A stretch of 64,000 bases of DNA from Jiangella ureilytica (GCF_004348545.1 NZ_SMKL01000025.1:1-64000), one strand, 5' to 3'; counted from the first letter of the stretch, positions 42,974-51,454 are shown. Notes: a model not told the origin generated them from the letters alone. Numbers and translations are program-made.

Positions 42974-43801
42974 CTACCAGGCCGTCCAGCCGCCGTCGAC
43001 CACCAGGTTGGAGCCGGTCATGTACCGCGACGCGTCGGCGACCAGGAAGATGGCGGCGCCGTTGTACTCGTCGGCCTCGGCCATGCGCCCGATGGGGATG
43101 CGCGCGGCGTAGTTGGCCCGGAACTGCTCGTCCTGGGTGTCGCGCGCGACACCGGACGGCGTCAGCGTGTTCACCCGGATGCCGTGCTGCGCCCAGTAGG
43201 TGGCGCAGTAGCGGGTGAGGTTGTAGATGCCGGACTTCGCGGCGCTGTAGGCGACCGGCTTGACGAACGGGACTCCGGTCTCGGCCGCGCGGTGGGCGTA
43301 GATGTCCTGGACCGGCGAGACCATGCCGTAGATCGAGCCGATGTTGACGATCGAGCCGGACCGGCCGACCCGGCGCATGGCGGCGCCGAACGCCTGGGTC
43401 ATGAGGAACGTGCCGACCAGGTCGACGTCGACGACCTCGCGGAACACGTCTTCGGGGAAGTCCTCGAACGGGCCGGACACCTCGGGCGGCGCGCTCGGCT
43501 GCGTGTCGAGGCCGGCGTTGTTGATCAGTGCGTCGGGGACGTCCCAGCGCTCCTCGATGCTCGCCAGCGCCGCCTCGACGGTCTCCTTCTTCGTGACGTC
43601 GACGGGGACGAGCGCGATCCGGTCGCTGTCGGCGATGTCGCCGAGCACGGACCGGGCCCGCCCGGGCTCGACGTTGCGGGCGAGCACGACCACCCGGGCG
43701 TCGCGCTCGTGGAACGCGCGCACGAACTCCGCGCCGATCTGCCCGAGCCCGCCGGAGATGGCGACGACCTTGTCCGCGACCGAGAAGAGGGGATCCGCCA
43801 T
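42974..43801 (-). CDS. Short-chain dehydrogenase/reductase
   Basis: 275 residues from ATG 43801 (MADPLFSVADKVVAISG); the in-frame upstream GTG at 43819 would overlap the GH20 gene. Rossmann motif AISGGLGQIGAEFV, NNAG in LINNAGLDTQPS, Ser in VNIGSIYGM, and the YxxxK site YSAAKSG. The C-terminal ends GSNLVVDGGWTAW. Oxidoreductase with unknown carbonyl or sugar substrate. Ten bases after GH20, so probably cotranscribed. Confidence 0.9.
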   Translation of the reverse strand: MADPLFSVADKVVAISGGLGQIGAEFVRAFHERDARVVVLARNVEPGRARSVLGDIADSDRIALVPVDVTKKETVEAALASIEERWDVPDALINNAGLDTQPSAPPEVSGPFEDFPEDVFREVVDVDLVGTFLMTQAFGAAMRRVGRSGSIVNIGSIYGMVSPVQDIYAHRAAETGVPFVKPVAYSAAKSGIYNLTRYCATYWAQHGIRVNTLTPSGVARDTQDEQFRANYAARIPIGRMAEADEYNGAAIFLVADASRYMTGSNLVVDGGWTAW

Positions 43802-43811
43802 GCCGGCCACC

Positions 43812-45350
43812 CTAACCACCGCCGTCGAGGGGCCGGTGACGCACGTCGAGGGCGTCGAGGCGCTGCTGGTGGGTGCGCAGGCGGCGCAGCAGGTCGGTGG
43901 GCTCGCGGCGGTCCGCGGCCGTCCAGCCCACCTCGGCCAGCGCGCTCAGCCGGGGGAAGGCCATGTACTCGACGGCGTCCGGGGTCGGCATGTACTCGGT
44001 CCACAGCTGGCCCTGCACACCGAGAACGCGAGGCAGGAGAGCCGGGTCGATCCTGGCCGCCGGCTCCCAGGCCGCGACGTCCTCGACGGGGACCACGGGG
44101 CCGGCGGCGAGGGGCTCGGCCGGGTCGGCGGACTGGTAGTAGTCGAAGTAGGTCACCTCACAGGGTGCCAGCACGACCTCGTGGCCGGCCGCGAGCGCCT
44201 CGCCGCCCTTGGCGAGGTTCCGCCAGGCCATGACGACGGTGTCCGCGGGCATGCCGCCGTCGTCGACCACCTCGTCCCACCCGACCACCCGCCGGCCGGC
44301 AGCCGTCACGTCGTCGTGCAAGCGGCGCAGGAACCAGCTCTGCAGCTCGTCGACCGAGCCGAGTCCCAGCTCGGCGGCCCGGGCGGCCGCGGCCGGGCTC
44401 GCTCGCCATTCGGTGCGCGGGACCTCGTCGCCGCCGAGATGGATCCAGGGGCCGGGGAAGACGTCGAGAACGGTCCGCAGCACCTCGCGGGCGAACCCGA
44501 GGGCGTCGTCCGTGGGCGCCAGCACGTGGTCGGAGATGCCCCACGTGCGGCGGACGGCGACCGGCTCGCCGGTGTTGCCGAGCTCGGGGTAGGCGGCCAG
44601 CGCGGCCTGCACGTGCCCCGGCAGGTCGATCTCGGGGACGACGGTGACGTGCCGCTGGGCGGCGTAGGCGACGATCTCGCGCAGGTCGCCGACGGAATAG
44701 AAGCCGCCGTGCGGGGTGCCGTCGAACTCGCCGGTGTTGCGGCCGACGACGGTCTCGTCGCGCCAGGCGCCGATCTCGGTGAGGCGGGGCCGCGACGGCA
44801 CCTCGAGGCGCCAGCCCTGGTCGTCGGTCAGGTGCAGGTGCAGCACGTTGAGCCGGTGCAGCGCGGCGACGTCGATCAACTTCAGCACGAACGGCACCGG
44901 CATGAAGTGCCGTGCGACGTCGAGGTGGACGCCGCGCCAGCGGAACCGGGGCGCGTCCTCGATGAGGCAGCACGCGACGGTGTGTGGCTCCGCGCCGGCG
45001 TCGGCGGTGCGGCGCAGCGCCGCGGGCGGCAGCAGCTGCCGGAACGTCTGCACCGCGCGGGCCAGCGCGGCGGCGGTGCCGCCCTCGATCAGGACCCCGT
45101 CCGGCGCGACGGCGAGCCGGTAGCCCTCGGGACTGTCGCGCACGGGGTCGGTCAGCCGCAGGACGACGGCGGCGGCCGGGTCGTCGGCGGGCACGACCCC
45201 CGCGCCGACGCCCGCGCCGGCGAGCACGTCGCGCAGCAGCCACGCGGCCGGCCGCGCATCACCGTCGGCGCCGATGACCAGGTCCGGTCCGGCGGCGAAC
45301 ACGCCGGGGCGAGCCTCGTGGATCAGGGGCAAGGGGACGAGATCGGTCAC
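43812..45350 (-). CDS. Beta-N-acetylhexosaminidase, family GH20
   Basis: 512 residues without a signal peptide. N-terminal GH20b-like alpha/beta domain (about 1-125), then the barrel: RFRWRGVHLDVARHFMPV, LHLTDDQGW, EIDLPGHVQAALAAYP and the catalytic pair Asp308-Glu309 in WIHLGGDEVPRTEW. Substrate-assisted release of terminal N-acetylglucosamine from chitin or peptidoglycan fragments. Aromatic residues in ITYFDYYQ-like CEVTYFDYYQ and QGQLWTEYM line the pocket. Heads a leftward set with SDR, GNAT, YCII and ECF42 genes. Confidence 0.92.
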   Translation of the reverse strand: MTDLVPLPLIHEARPGVFAAGPDLVIGADGDARPAAWLLRDVLAGAGVGAGVVPADDPAAAVVLRLTDPVRDSPEGYRLAVAPDGVLIEGGTAAALARAVQTFRQLLPPAALRRTADAGAEPHTVACCLIEDAPRFRWRGVHLDVARHFMPVPFVLKLIDVAALHRLNVLHLHLTDDQGWRLEVPSRPRLTEIGAWRDETVVGRNTGEFDGTPHGGFYSVGDLREIVAYAAQRHVTVVPEIDLPGHVQAALAAYPELGNTGEPVAVRRTWGISDHVLAPTDDALGFAREVLRTVLDVFPGPWIHLGGDEVPRTEWRASPAAAARAAELGLGSVDELQSWFLRRLHDDVTAAGRRVVGWDEVVDDGGMPADTVVMAWRNLAKGGEALAAGHEVVLAPCEVTYFDYYQSADPAEPLAAGPVVPVEDVAAWEPAARIDPALLPRVLGVQGQLWTEYMPTPDAVEYMAFPRLSALAEVGWTAADRREPTDLLRRLRTHQQRLDALDVRHRPLDGGG

Positions 45351-45404
45351 GGTCTGCAGGATGTCACGGCACGACGTGTCAGTGCCGGGCGGGAAGATGA
45401 GCGG

Positions 45405-47174
45405 GTGCAGCCCGTCCTGATCCCGGAGTCCACTGGCTCAGTGCGCGTCGCCGGCCTCGGGCCCGACGTCGCCGACCTCGGGTCCGGCGGCGCCGGCCTC
45501 GGGTCCGGCGGCGGCGGCCGGCGGATCGCGGCGGGTGAGCTGGCCGCCGTCGTCCGCGCAACGAACGCCGCCGCACGCTGGACCTGGGACGACACCAACC
45601 GGTGGTACCCGGCGCTGCTGGCGGCGGGGGTGCGGGTCGAGCGGGCCTACGACCTGCGGCTCTCGCACCGCATCCTGCGGCAGTCGGCGCTCACGGCGTG
45701 GCCGGAGCCCGACGGCGCGCCGCCCGGGCCGTGGGACCTGATGCCGGCGACGCCCCTGTACGCGCCCACCGACGAGCCGGCCATGCTGTTCGGCGCGCCG
45801 GGCGAGACCGGCACGGTGCGACCAGGCCCGGACCCCGTCGCCGAGCTGGCCCGCCAGTCCCAGGTCGTCGACGCGTCGGCGGCGAGCGGGCGGCTGCGGC
45901 TGCTACTGGCGGCGGAGTCGGCCGGCGCGCTGGTGGCGGTCGAGCTGTTCCACACCGGGCTGCCCTGGCTGGCCGACGTCCACGACGCGATCCTCACCGA
46001 GGTCCTCGGGCCGCGGCCGCGCCTGGGTGAGCGGCCGGCCAGGCTCGAGGAGCTCGCGCAGCGCATACGCACGGCCATCGGCGCCCCGGCGAGCCTCAAT
46101 CCCGACTCGCACCGCGACCTGCTCAAGGCCATGGAGCGGGCCGGCGTCGGCGCGCGGACGCTGCGCAAGTGGGACCTGGAGAAGATCGAGCACCCGGTCA
46201 TCGAGCCGCTGCTCGAGTACAAGTCGCTGTACCGGCTGCTGACCGCCAACGGCTGGACCTGGCTCGACGCGTGGGTCCGCGACGGGCGGTTCCGCAGCGA
46301 GTACGTCGTCGGCGGCGTCGTCACGGGGCGGTGGGCGTCCAGCGGCGGCGGAGCGCTGCAGCTGCCGAAGACCGTGCGCGGCGCCGTCGTCGCCGACCCC
46401 GGCTGGACCTTCGTCGTCGCCGACGCCGCCCAGCTGGAACCGCGCGTGCTCGCGGGCATGGCCGCCGACGAGGCCATGGCGGCGGCCGGGCGTGGGCCCG
46501 ACGGGCGCGGCGCGGACATGTACGCGGGCATCGTCGCGTCCGGTGCGGTGGCGACGCGCGAGCTGGCGAAGGTCGGCATGCTCGGCGCGATGTACGGCGG
46601 CACCACCGGCTCCAGCGGCCAGGTGCTGCCGCGGCTGGCGAAGGCGTTCCCCCGGTCGCTGGCCTTCGTCGACGAGGCGGCGCGGGCCGGGGAGCGCGGC
46701 GAGATCGTCACGACGCACCTCGGCCGCAGCTCGCCGCTGCCGGGCGCCACCTGGCACGAGCTCCAGGCCGGCGCCTACCAGGACGACGCCGGCGAGGACG
46801 ACGTCGCGAAGGCCCGGTCGTACTCGCGCTCGTGGGGGCGGTTCACCCGCAACTTCGTCGTGCAGGGCACGGCCGCGGAGTGGGCGATGTGCTGGCTGGC
46901 GTCCATCCGGCGGCGGCTGTGGGCGCTGGGCGTGGTCGACGACGCCGCCAGCGGTGCGGCCGCGCGGGTGCCGGCTCCGTTCGCCGGCCGCCCGCACCTC
47001 GTCCTCTTCCTGCACGACGAGGTCGTCGTCCACACCCCGGCGGCGCTCGCCGACTCCGTCGTCGACGAGGTCCGGGCCGCGGCGGCCGAGGCGGGCCGGC
47101 TGCTCTTCGGCGACTTCCCCGTGCAGTTCCCGCTGAGTGTCGCCGTGGCCGACCGCTACGCCGACGCCAAGTGA
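45405..47174 (+). CDS. Family A DNA polymerase-like protein (annotated type: bifunctional exonuclease/polymerase)
   Basis: 589 residues from GTG 45405, 54 bases from the divergent GH20 start. The N-terminal third has weak exonuclease-like sequence without a clear DEDD set. The polymerase part has motif A as VVADAAQLEPRVLAG (Asp340), motif B AKVGMLGAMYGGTTG and motif C FLHDEVVVHTP (His537, Asp538, Glu539). It is much shorter than Pol I and lacks the 5-prime nuclease. This is a known extra actinobacterial family whose role in replication or repair is poorly defined. A heptapeptide repeat lies near its N-terminus. Confidence 0.88.
   Translation: MQPVLIPESTGSVRVAGLGPDVADLGSGGAGLGSGGGGRRIAAGELAAVVRATNAAARWTWDDTNRWYPALLAAGVRVERAYDLRLSHRILRQSALTAWPEPDGAPPGPWDLMPATPLYAPTDEPAMLFGAPGETGTVRPGPDPVAELARQSQVVDASAASGRLRLLLAAESAGALVAVELFHTGLPWLADVHDAILTEVLGPRPRLGERPARLEELAQRIRTAIGAPASLNPDSHRDLLKAMERAGVGARTLRKWDLEKIEHPVIEPLLEYKSLYRLLTANGWTWLDAWVRDGRFRSEYVVGGVVTGRWASSGGGALQLPKTVRGAVVADPGWTFVVADAAQLEPRVLAGMAADEAMAAAGRGPDGRGADMYAGIVASGAVATRELAKVGMLGAMYGGTTGSSGQVLPRLAKAFPRSLAFVDEAARAGERGEIVTTHLGRSSPLPGATWHELQAGAYQDDAGEDDVAKARSYSRSWGRFTRNFVVQGTAAEWAMCWLASIRRRLWALGVVDDAASGAAARVPAPFAGRPHLVLFLHDEVVVHTPAALADSVVDEVRAAAAEAGRLLFGDFPVQFPLSVAVADRYADAK
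45447..45509 (+). repeat. Three 21-base tandem repeats inside the polymerase gene
   Basis: Units at 45447-45467, 45468-45488 and 45489-45509 encode VAGLGPD, VADLGSG and GAGLGSG, followed by a Gly run. Units two and three differ at only two bases. The repeat forms a flexible Gly-rich linker near residue 15-35 and could vary in copy number between strains. Confidence 0.75.
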
Positions 47175-47180
47175 CGCCGA

Positions 47181-48065
47181 TCAGCGGGTGACCGTGGTCT
47201 CCCGCTCGACCCTCGACAGCTTCTCCGGGTTGCGCACGTAGTAGAGGCCGGTGACGAGGCCGTCGTCGACCCGCACCGTCAGGATGCCGTCGAGCCGCCC
47301 GCCGATCCGGGCCAGCAGCGCCGGGTAGCCGTTGACCTGCACCGGCTCGACCGTCATCTCGGCCCCGAACCGCGTGACTCCCGCGCGGAGCAGGTTGCCG
47401 ACCTTCTTCGCCCCGACGACGGGCTTGCGGACCGCTTGGGCGACGCCGCCGCCGTCGCCCAGCGCGACCACGTCGGGTGCGAGGATGTCGAGCAGTCCTT
47501 GCAGGTCACCGGTCTCGACGGCCCGCTGGAACGCGTCGAGCGCGGCCCGGGTGTCGGTCCGGGAGGCAGCGCTGCGGGGGCGGCGTGCGGCGACGTGCTC
47601 GCGAGCACGGTGGGCGATCTGCCGGACGGCGACCGGCGTCTTGTCGACGGCGGCCGCGATCTCGTCGTACTCGAGGGCGAACACGTCGCGCAGCACGAAC
47701 ACGGCCCGCTCGGTCGGCGTGAGCGTCTCGAGCACCAGCAGCATCGCCATCGAGACGCTGTCGGCGAGCTCCAGGTCCTCGGCGACGTCGGGCGCGGTCA
47801 GCAACGGCTCGGGCAGCCACGGGCCGACGTAGTCCTCCTTGCGCCGGTGCAGGGTGCGCAGCCGGGTGAGGGCCTGGCGGGTGGCGATCCGGACCAGGTA
47901 GGCGCGCGGGTCGCGCACCGTGCCCTGGTCGACACCGGACCAGCGCAGCCACGTCTCCTGCAGCACGTCCTCGGCATCGGCCGCCGAGCCGAGCATCTCG
48001 TACGCGACGGTGAACAGCAGGTTCCGGTGCGCGACGAAGGCATCGGTGGCCGCGTCCTCACTCAT
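47181..48065 (-). CDS. ECF41-type (SigJ-like) sigma factor with SnoaL-like domain
   Basis: 294 residues. Sigma region 2 (FTVAYEMLGSAADAEDVLQE, RAYLVRIATRQALTRLR) and region 4 (LTPTERAVFVLRDVFALEYD, VAVRQIAHRAREHV), then a SnoaL-like domain (about 180-290) with DGGG in LGDGGGVAQAVRKP and the RNPEKL motif near the end. These two motifs are the marks of ECF41, in which the C-terminal domain tunes activity in place of an anti-sigma. Start ATG 48065. Usual ECF41 targets (carboxymuconolactone decarboxylase or oxidoreductase) are not adjacent. Confidence 0.9.
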   Translation of the reverse strand: MSEDAATDAFVAHRNLLFTVAYEMLGSAADAEDVLQETWLRWSGVDQGTVRDPRAYLVRIATRQALTRLRTLHRRKEDYVGPWLPEPLLTAPDVAEDLELADSVSMAMLLVLETLTPTERAVFVLRDVFALEYDEIAAAVDKTPVAVRQIAHRAREHVAARRPRSAASRTDTRAALDAFQRAVETGDLQGLLDILAPDVVALGDGGGVAQAVRKPVVGAKKVGNLLRAGVTRFGAEMTVEPVQVNGYPALLARIGGRLDGILTVRVDDGLVTGLYYVRNPEKLSRVERETTVTR

Positions 48066-48158
48066 GTCCTGGTCCCGTTCCTCACATCCGGCGACACGTC
48101 TCCACCCATACGACGCCGGCCGGCCCTGTTTCGTGACACCGGGTCCGCCCGGACCCAC

Positions 48159-48230
48159 GTTGATCGTGGAGTCATGGCGGGATCAACCGGACGAATCCCC
48201 TCGCAACTGCGCAGTTGCTCCATGATCAAC
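48159..48230. repeat. Second copy of the GTTGATC...GATCAAC hairpin element
   Basis: GTTGATCGTGGAG (48159-48171) and CTCCATGATCAAC (48218-48230) are 13-base inverted ends with one mismatch, identical in the right arm to the element at 32893-32953. Inside is a perfect 16-base palindrome GCAACTGCGCAGTTGC (48203-48218). Downstream sequence (gggaccctgcgg) again resembles the ggagcctgttgcgg block of the first copy. It lies in the 238-base spacer between an ECF41 gene and the GntR gene. Confidence 0.7.
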
Positions 48231-48283
48231 CCGGGCTCGGGGTCGCCCGGGACCCTGCGGCCCGGGTTTGCGTCGCCTGGCGC

Positions 48284-48301
48284 ATTGCGTGCAATATATT
48301 G
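48284..48301 (+). promoter_or_regulatory. Overlapping palindromes and -10 box ahead of the GntR-acdS pair
   Basis: ATTGC-gt-GCAAT (48284-48295) overlaps CAATATATTG (48292-48301), a perfect 10-base palindrome. TATATT (48295-48300) is a good -10 but ends 3 bases before ATG 48304, so transcription from it would start inside the frame and favour GTG 48352 as the true start. Likely operator of the GntR protein. Confidence 0.5.
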
Positions 48302-48303
48302 TC

Positions 48304-48651
48304 ATGCCCGCTCCGGCGAAGCCGCCCGCCCCGACCGATCGGCGCCCGGTGCGCCACGACGTGTACCGGCACGTGCGCGACGCGAGCGTGGCGGGGGTGC
48401 TCGCGCCCGGTGAGCCGCTGCGCGACGGCGAGCTGGCGACCTGGCCGGGCGTCGGCCGCACGCCGGTCCGGGAAGCAGTGCTGCGGCTGGCCGAGGCCGG
48501 GCTGGTGCTGGCCTGCCCGAGCCGCTCGACGACGGTGAAGTCCATCGCGGCCGACGACGAGCTGCGCGGCGTCCCCGTCGCCGGCGACGCGAAGCGCGCG
48601 GCCGCCGTCGCGTTCCACACCTGGCACAGCCTGCCGATGACCGAGGAGTGA
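48304..48651 (+). CDS. Short GntR-family regulator
   Basis: 115 residues from ATG 48304, or about 99 from GTG 48352. The winged helix is clear: [20 protein letters not shown], then [20 protein letters not shown]. After about residue 85 only a short tail is left, with none of the helical FCD or UTRA effector domain of full-length GntR proteins. It overlaps the ACC deaminase start by 4 bases (GTGA), so it is expressed with it and is its likely regulator. A short GntR beside acdS seems an actinobacterial arrangement, so it may be complete and not truncated. Confidence 0.75.
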   Translation: MPAPAKPPAPTDRRPVRHDVYRHVRDASVAGVLAPGEPLRDGELATWPGVGRTPVREAVLRLAEAGLVLACPSRSTTVKSIAADDELRGVPVAGDAKRAAAVAFHTWHSLPMTEE

Positions 48652-49694
48652 CCGTGCCGCTCTCCGACTTCCCCCGCCACCCGCTGACCTTCGGCCCGAG
48701 CCCGGTCCACCCGCTGCCGCGGCTGAGCGCACATCTCGGCGGCGCGGCGATCTGGGCCAAGCGCGAGGACTGCAACGCCGGCCTCGCCTACGGCGGCAAC
48801 AAGACCCGCAAGCTCGAGTACATCGTCCCCGACGTGCTCGCGCAGGGCGCCGACACGCTGGTCTCGATCGGCGGCTACCAGTCCAACCACACCCGCCAGG
48901 TCGCCGCCGTCGCCGCGTCGCTCGGCCTGAAGGCCGTGCTCGTGCAGGAGAAGTGGGTCGACTGGCCCGACGCGCTGAACGACCGGGTCGGCAACATCCT
49001 GCTGAGCCGCATCATGGGCGCCGAGGTGCGGCTCGACCCGGCCGGCTTCGGCATCGGGTTCAAGGAGTCGTGGACCCGCGCCATCGAGGACGTCGAGGCG
49101 CGCGGCGGGCGGCCGTACCCGATCCCGGCCGGCGCGTCGGACCACCGGCTCGGCGGCCTCGGCTTCGCCCACTGGGCGTACGAGGTCGCGCAGCAGGAGC
49201 GGGAGCTCGGCGTCTTCTTCGACACCGTCGTCGTCTGCGCCGTCACCGGTTCCACCCAGGCCGGCATGATCGCCGGTTTCGCCGCGCTCGAGGAGGCCGG
49301 GGGCCGCCCGCGTCGCGTCGTCGGCATCGACGCCAGCGCGATGCTCGACGAGACCCGCGACCAGGTCGCCCGCATCGCCCGCAACACGGCCGAGCTGATC
49401 GGCGTCGGCCGCCCCCTGCGCGACGACGAGATCACCGTCCTGCCCGGCTGGGCCGGCGACGAGTACGGGATCCCGGTGGAGTCGACTCTCGACGCCATCC
49501 GGCTCACGGGGCAGCTCGAGGGCGTCATCCTCGACCCGGTCTACGAGGGCAAGTCGATGGCGGGCCTGATCGACCTCGTGACCGGCGGCGACATCGCGAA
49601 GGACGCCACCGTCCTGTACGCGCACCTGGGCGGCCAGCCGGCCCTGAACGCCTATAGCGGGCTGTTCACGCACACGCACCGGCTCGACGTCTGA
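48648..49694 (+). CDS. acdS: 1-Aminocyclopropane-1-carboxylate (ACC) deaminase
   Basis: 348 residues, a fold-type II PLP enzyme. Lys52 in [10 protein letters not shown] binds PLP. Residues aligned with the Pseudomonas enzyme are Ser79 (GGYQSNHTR), Tyr273 (DEYGIP), Tyr299-Glu300 (DPVYEGKSM) and Leu327 ([13 protein letters not shown]). Glu and Leu at the last two places distinguish ACC deaminase from D-cysteine desulfhydrase. It converts ACC, the ethylene precursor of plants, to ammonia and 2-oxobutyrate, a trait of plant-associated bacteria. Coupled to the GntR gene. Activity not testable here. Confidence 0.9.
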   Translation: MTVPLSDFPRHPLTFGPSPVHPLPRLSAHLGGAAIWAKREDCNAGLAYGGNKTRKLEYIVPDVLAQGADTLVSIGGYQSNHTRQVAAVAASLGLKAVLVQEKWVDWPDALNDRVGNILLSRIMGAEVRLDPAGFGIGFKESWTRAIEDVEARGGRPYPIPAGASDHRLGGLGFAHWAYEVAQQERELGVFFDTVVVCAVTGSTQAGMIAGFAALEEAGGRPRRVVGIDASAMLDETRDQVARIARNTAELIGVGRPLRDDEITVLPGWAGDEYGIPVESTLDAIRLTGQLEGVILDPVYEGKSMAGLIDLVTGGDIAKDATVLYAHLGGQPALNAYSGLFTHTHRLDV

Positions 49695-49924
49695 CTCCCC
49701 GGGCTCAGGGACGAGCGCCTGCCGCTCGACCGCATGTGGTCCTGACCTCGATCGTCGTCGGGTCCTCCGGCTCGAGCTCGGCCCGGGACCCGTCCTCGTA
49801 GCGGATGACGGCGGGAGTCGGCGTCGGCCGGCGCCGACGTCGGCCCCAGTCCGATCGCCAGGTTCCGGTCCGAGCGCGATCCTTCCTCGATGAGCCGCCA
49901 TGGAGCGGACGCTACCCCGGCCCG
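49695..49924. other. Short gap with a possible degenerate minus-strand frame
   Basis: 230 bases between acdS and the TIGR03086 gene. On the minus strand a frame ends at TGA 49705-49707 and reads PAVIRYEDGSRAELEPEDP, a coding-like stretch, but upstream it is only Arg-rich and has no start codon or ribosome site. I see no supportable gene. Confidence 0.35.
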
Positions 49925-50542
49925 TCAGGAGGGCCAGGCAGGAGAGCGGCCGAGGTAGGCGACCAGCTGGTCCAGCCGCGACCCGCCCTTCCACGCGACC
50001 TCGGGGCCGAACGGCGTGCCCGGCGCGAGCCGCGCCGGCCCCGTCGGCACCACCGCGGCGACGTCGTGGGCGACGTCGAGGATGTCGTCGTCGAAGTCGA
50101 CGGTGAGGCCGAGCGTGCGTGCGACGTCCCAGGAGTGCACCACGTAGTCGATGAGGTGGAAGCTGATCGCCTGCTCGGCCGGGAACGGGTGCTCCGTGGT
50201 GAACTCCGGCAGCGGGAACGGCCGGTCGAGCACGCCGTCGGCGGCGAAGGCGTCGATGACGTGCCCTGCTGCGTCCTGGTAGGCGGCGACGGGGTCGTCG
50301 CCGAGGGAGCGGAGCTTCCACTGGCCGAGGTCGCCGTCGCCGCGGGAGGCGGCGGCGAAGCCGTAGTGCTGGGTGGCCATGTGTGCGAGCAGGTCGGCCA
50401 GGGTCCACCCGGCGCACGGCGTCGCCATGGCGAGGTCGGCCGGGCCGGCCTCGGAGGCCAGCTCGGCGCTGGCGCGGACGGCGCGGGCGTCGAGGTCGAT
50501 GAGGACCTCGCCGGCGGGGAGCTTTATCGTAGGCACAAGCAC
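49925..50542 (-). CDS. TIGR03086-family metal-binding (DinB/mycothiol-type) protein
   Basis: 205 residues. Helical-bundle metal site: TPCAGWTLADLLAHMATQHYG (first His) and AISFHLIDYVVHSWDVARTL (His cluster). The family is related to mycothiol-dependent maleylpyruvate isomerase and often shows no known enzymatic role. GTG 50542 or GTG 50536 could start it. It is divergent from a MarR gene across a 45-base spacer holding one palindrome, suggesting joint control. Confidence 0.82.
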   Translation of the reverse strand: MLVPTIKLPAGEVLIDLDARAVRASAELASEAGPADLAMATPCAGWTLADLLAHMATQHYGFAAASRGDGDLGQWKLRSLGDDPVAAYQDAAGHVIDAFAADGVLDRPFPLPEFTTEHPFPAEQAISFHLIDYVVHSWDVARTLGLTVDFDDDILDVAHDVAAVVPTGPARLAPGTPFGPEVAWKGGSRLDQLVAYLGRSPAWPS

Positions 50543-50545
50543 ATC

Positions 50546-50580
50546 ATAGGCACATGCCTATTATCGCGCCATTGTATCTT
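50546..50580. promoter_or_regulatory. MarR operator and -10 box between the divergent genes
   Basis: ATAGGCA-ca-TGCCTAT (50546-50561) has perfect 7-base arms. A further TAGGCAC half-site lies at 50530-50536. TATCTT (50575-50580) is a rightward -10 ending 6 bases before GTG 50587, so the MarR message is probably leaderless. The palindrome covers the -35 region and the alternative ATG at 50554, which argues against that start. Confidence 0.6.
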
Positions 50581-50586
50581 CGAGGT

Positions 50587-51051
50587 GTGGAGCGCGAGGA
50601 CGAGCGGCGCGACCTCGCCGCGATGATGTATCCGCTGGTGCGGGCCCTCATCGACATCGAGATGCCGGTGCTCGCCGCCCACGGGGTGTCGATGTGGGGA
50701 TACTCGGTGCTCAGCACGCTGCGCTCGCTGGGCCAGATGCGCACGCAGGCCGCCCTCGCCGAGGCCATCGGCGCCGACAAGACCCGCATCATCGGCACCC
50801 TCGACGAGCTCCAGGAGGCCGGCCTCATCTCGCGCACCCCCGACCCCGACGACCGCCGCGTCCGGCTGCTCTCGCTCACCGACGAGGGTCGCCGCGTCGA
50901 GCAGGCGGTGAAGGCCGGCATCCACGAGCGCGAGGACCGGCTGCTCGCCATTCTGCCGCCCGCCGACCGGCGCGGCTTCGTCCGCGCCCTCGCGGCTCTG
51001 TCGGCCCTGCCCGCCGCCGAGATCCTCGACATCGCGGGTGCGGACACGTGA
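50587..51051 (+). CDS. MarR-family transcriptional regulator
   Basis: 154 residues from GTG 50587 (or 165 from ATG 50554). Winged helix: WGYSVLSTLRSLGQMRTQA, ALAEAIGADKTRIIGTLDEL, EAGLISRTPDPDDRRVRLL. Terminal helices form the dimer interface. Likely represses itself and the divergent TIGR03086 gene through the palindrome at 50546-50561. Ligand unknown. The next gene, an NTF2-like protein, starts 11 bases after its stop and may be cotranscribed. Confidence 0.9.
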   Translation: MEREDERRDLAAMMYPLVRALIDIEMPVLAAHGVSMWGYSVLSTLRSLGQMRTQAALAEAIGADKTRIIGTLDELQEAGLISRTPDPDDRRVRLLSLTDEGRRVEQAVKAGIHEREDRLLAILPPADRRGFVRALAALSALPAAEILDIAGADT

Positions 51052-51061
51052 TGATCTCACC

Positions 51062-51454
51062 ATGACGACGTCTGTCGAGGGCTGGCTGGACGGCTACCGC
51101 GAGGCCTGGGTGCGGCGCGACGCCGCGGCGGCCGCGGAGCTGTTCACCGACGATGCCACCTACCAGGAGGAGCCGTACGCCGCGCCGTTCGCCGGCAGCG
51201 ACGGCATCGCCACCTACTGGTCGGAGGTCACCGCCACCCAGAGCGACATCGAGGTCCGCTTCGGCACGCCCCTCGTCGCCGGCAACCGGGTCGCCGTCGA
51301 GTGGTGGACCACGCTCGTCAACGATGGCGCCGAGGTCACCCTGGCGGGCTCGTTCATGCTCCGGTTCGCCGACGACGGCCGCTGCGCCGAGCTGCGCGAG
51401 TACTGGCACGCCGGCGGTGGCCGCCGCGAGCCGCCGGACGCCTGGGGCCGCTGA
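51062..51454 (+). CDS. NTF2/SnoaL-like small protein
   Basis: 130 residues with an N-terminal helix EGWLDGYREAWVRRDAAAAA, FTDDATYQEEPYAAPFAG and the beta sheet ending AELREYWHAGGGRREPP. Single-domain member of the nuclear transport factor 2-like superfamily, usually a small-molecule binder or isomerase. Likely shares the MarR transcript. No strong ribosome site before ATG 51062. Confidence 0.8.
   Translation: MTTSVEGWLDGYREAWVRRDAAAAAELFTDDATYQEEPYAAPFAGSDGIATYWSEVTATQSDIEVRFGTPLVAGNRVAVEWWTTLVNDGAEVTLAGSFMLRFADDGRCAELREYWHAGGGRREPPDAWGR

Noticed and set aside
45447-45509. A CRISPR array or other short regularly spaced repeat.
   Set aside because: The repeats are contiguous, in frame and inside a coding gene, with no spacers; no cas genes occur in the window.
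48304-48651. The short GntR gene as a truncated pseudogene.
   Set aside because: The frame is intact, it is translationally coupled to acdS and has an operator-like upstream region, so it is more likely a functional short regulator.
49695-49924. A minus-strand gene ending at 49705.
   Set aside because: Only a short coding-like tail is seen; no start codon, ribosome site or domain.
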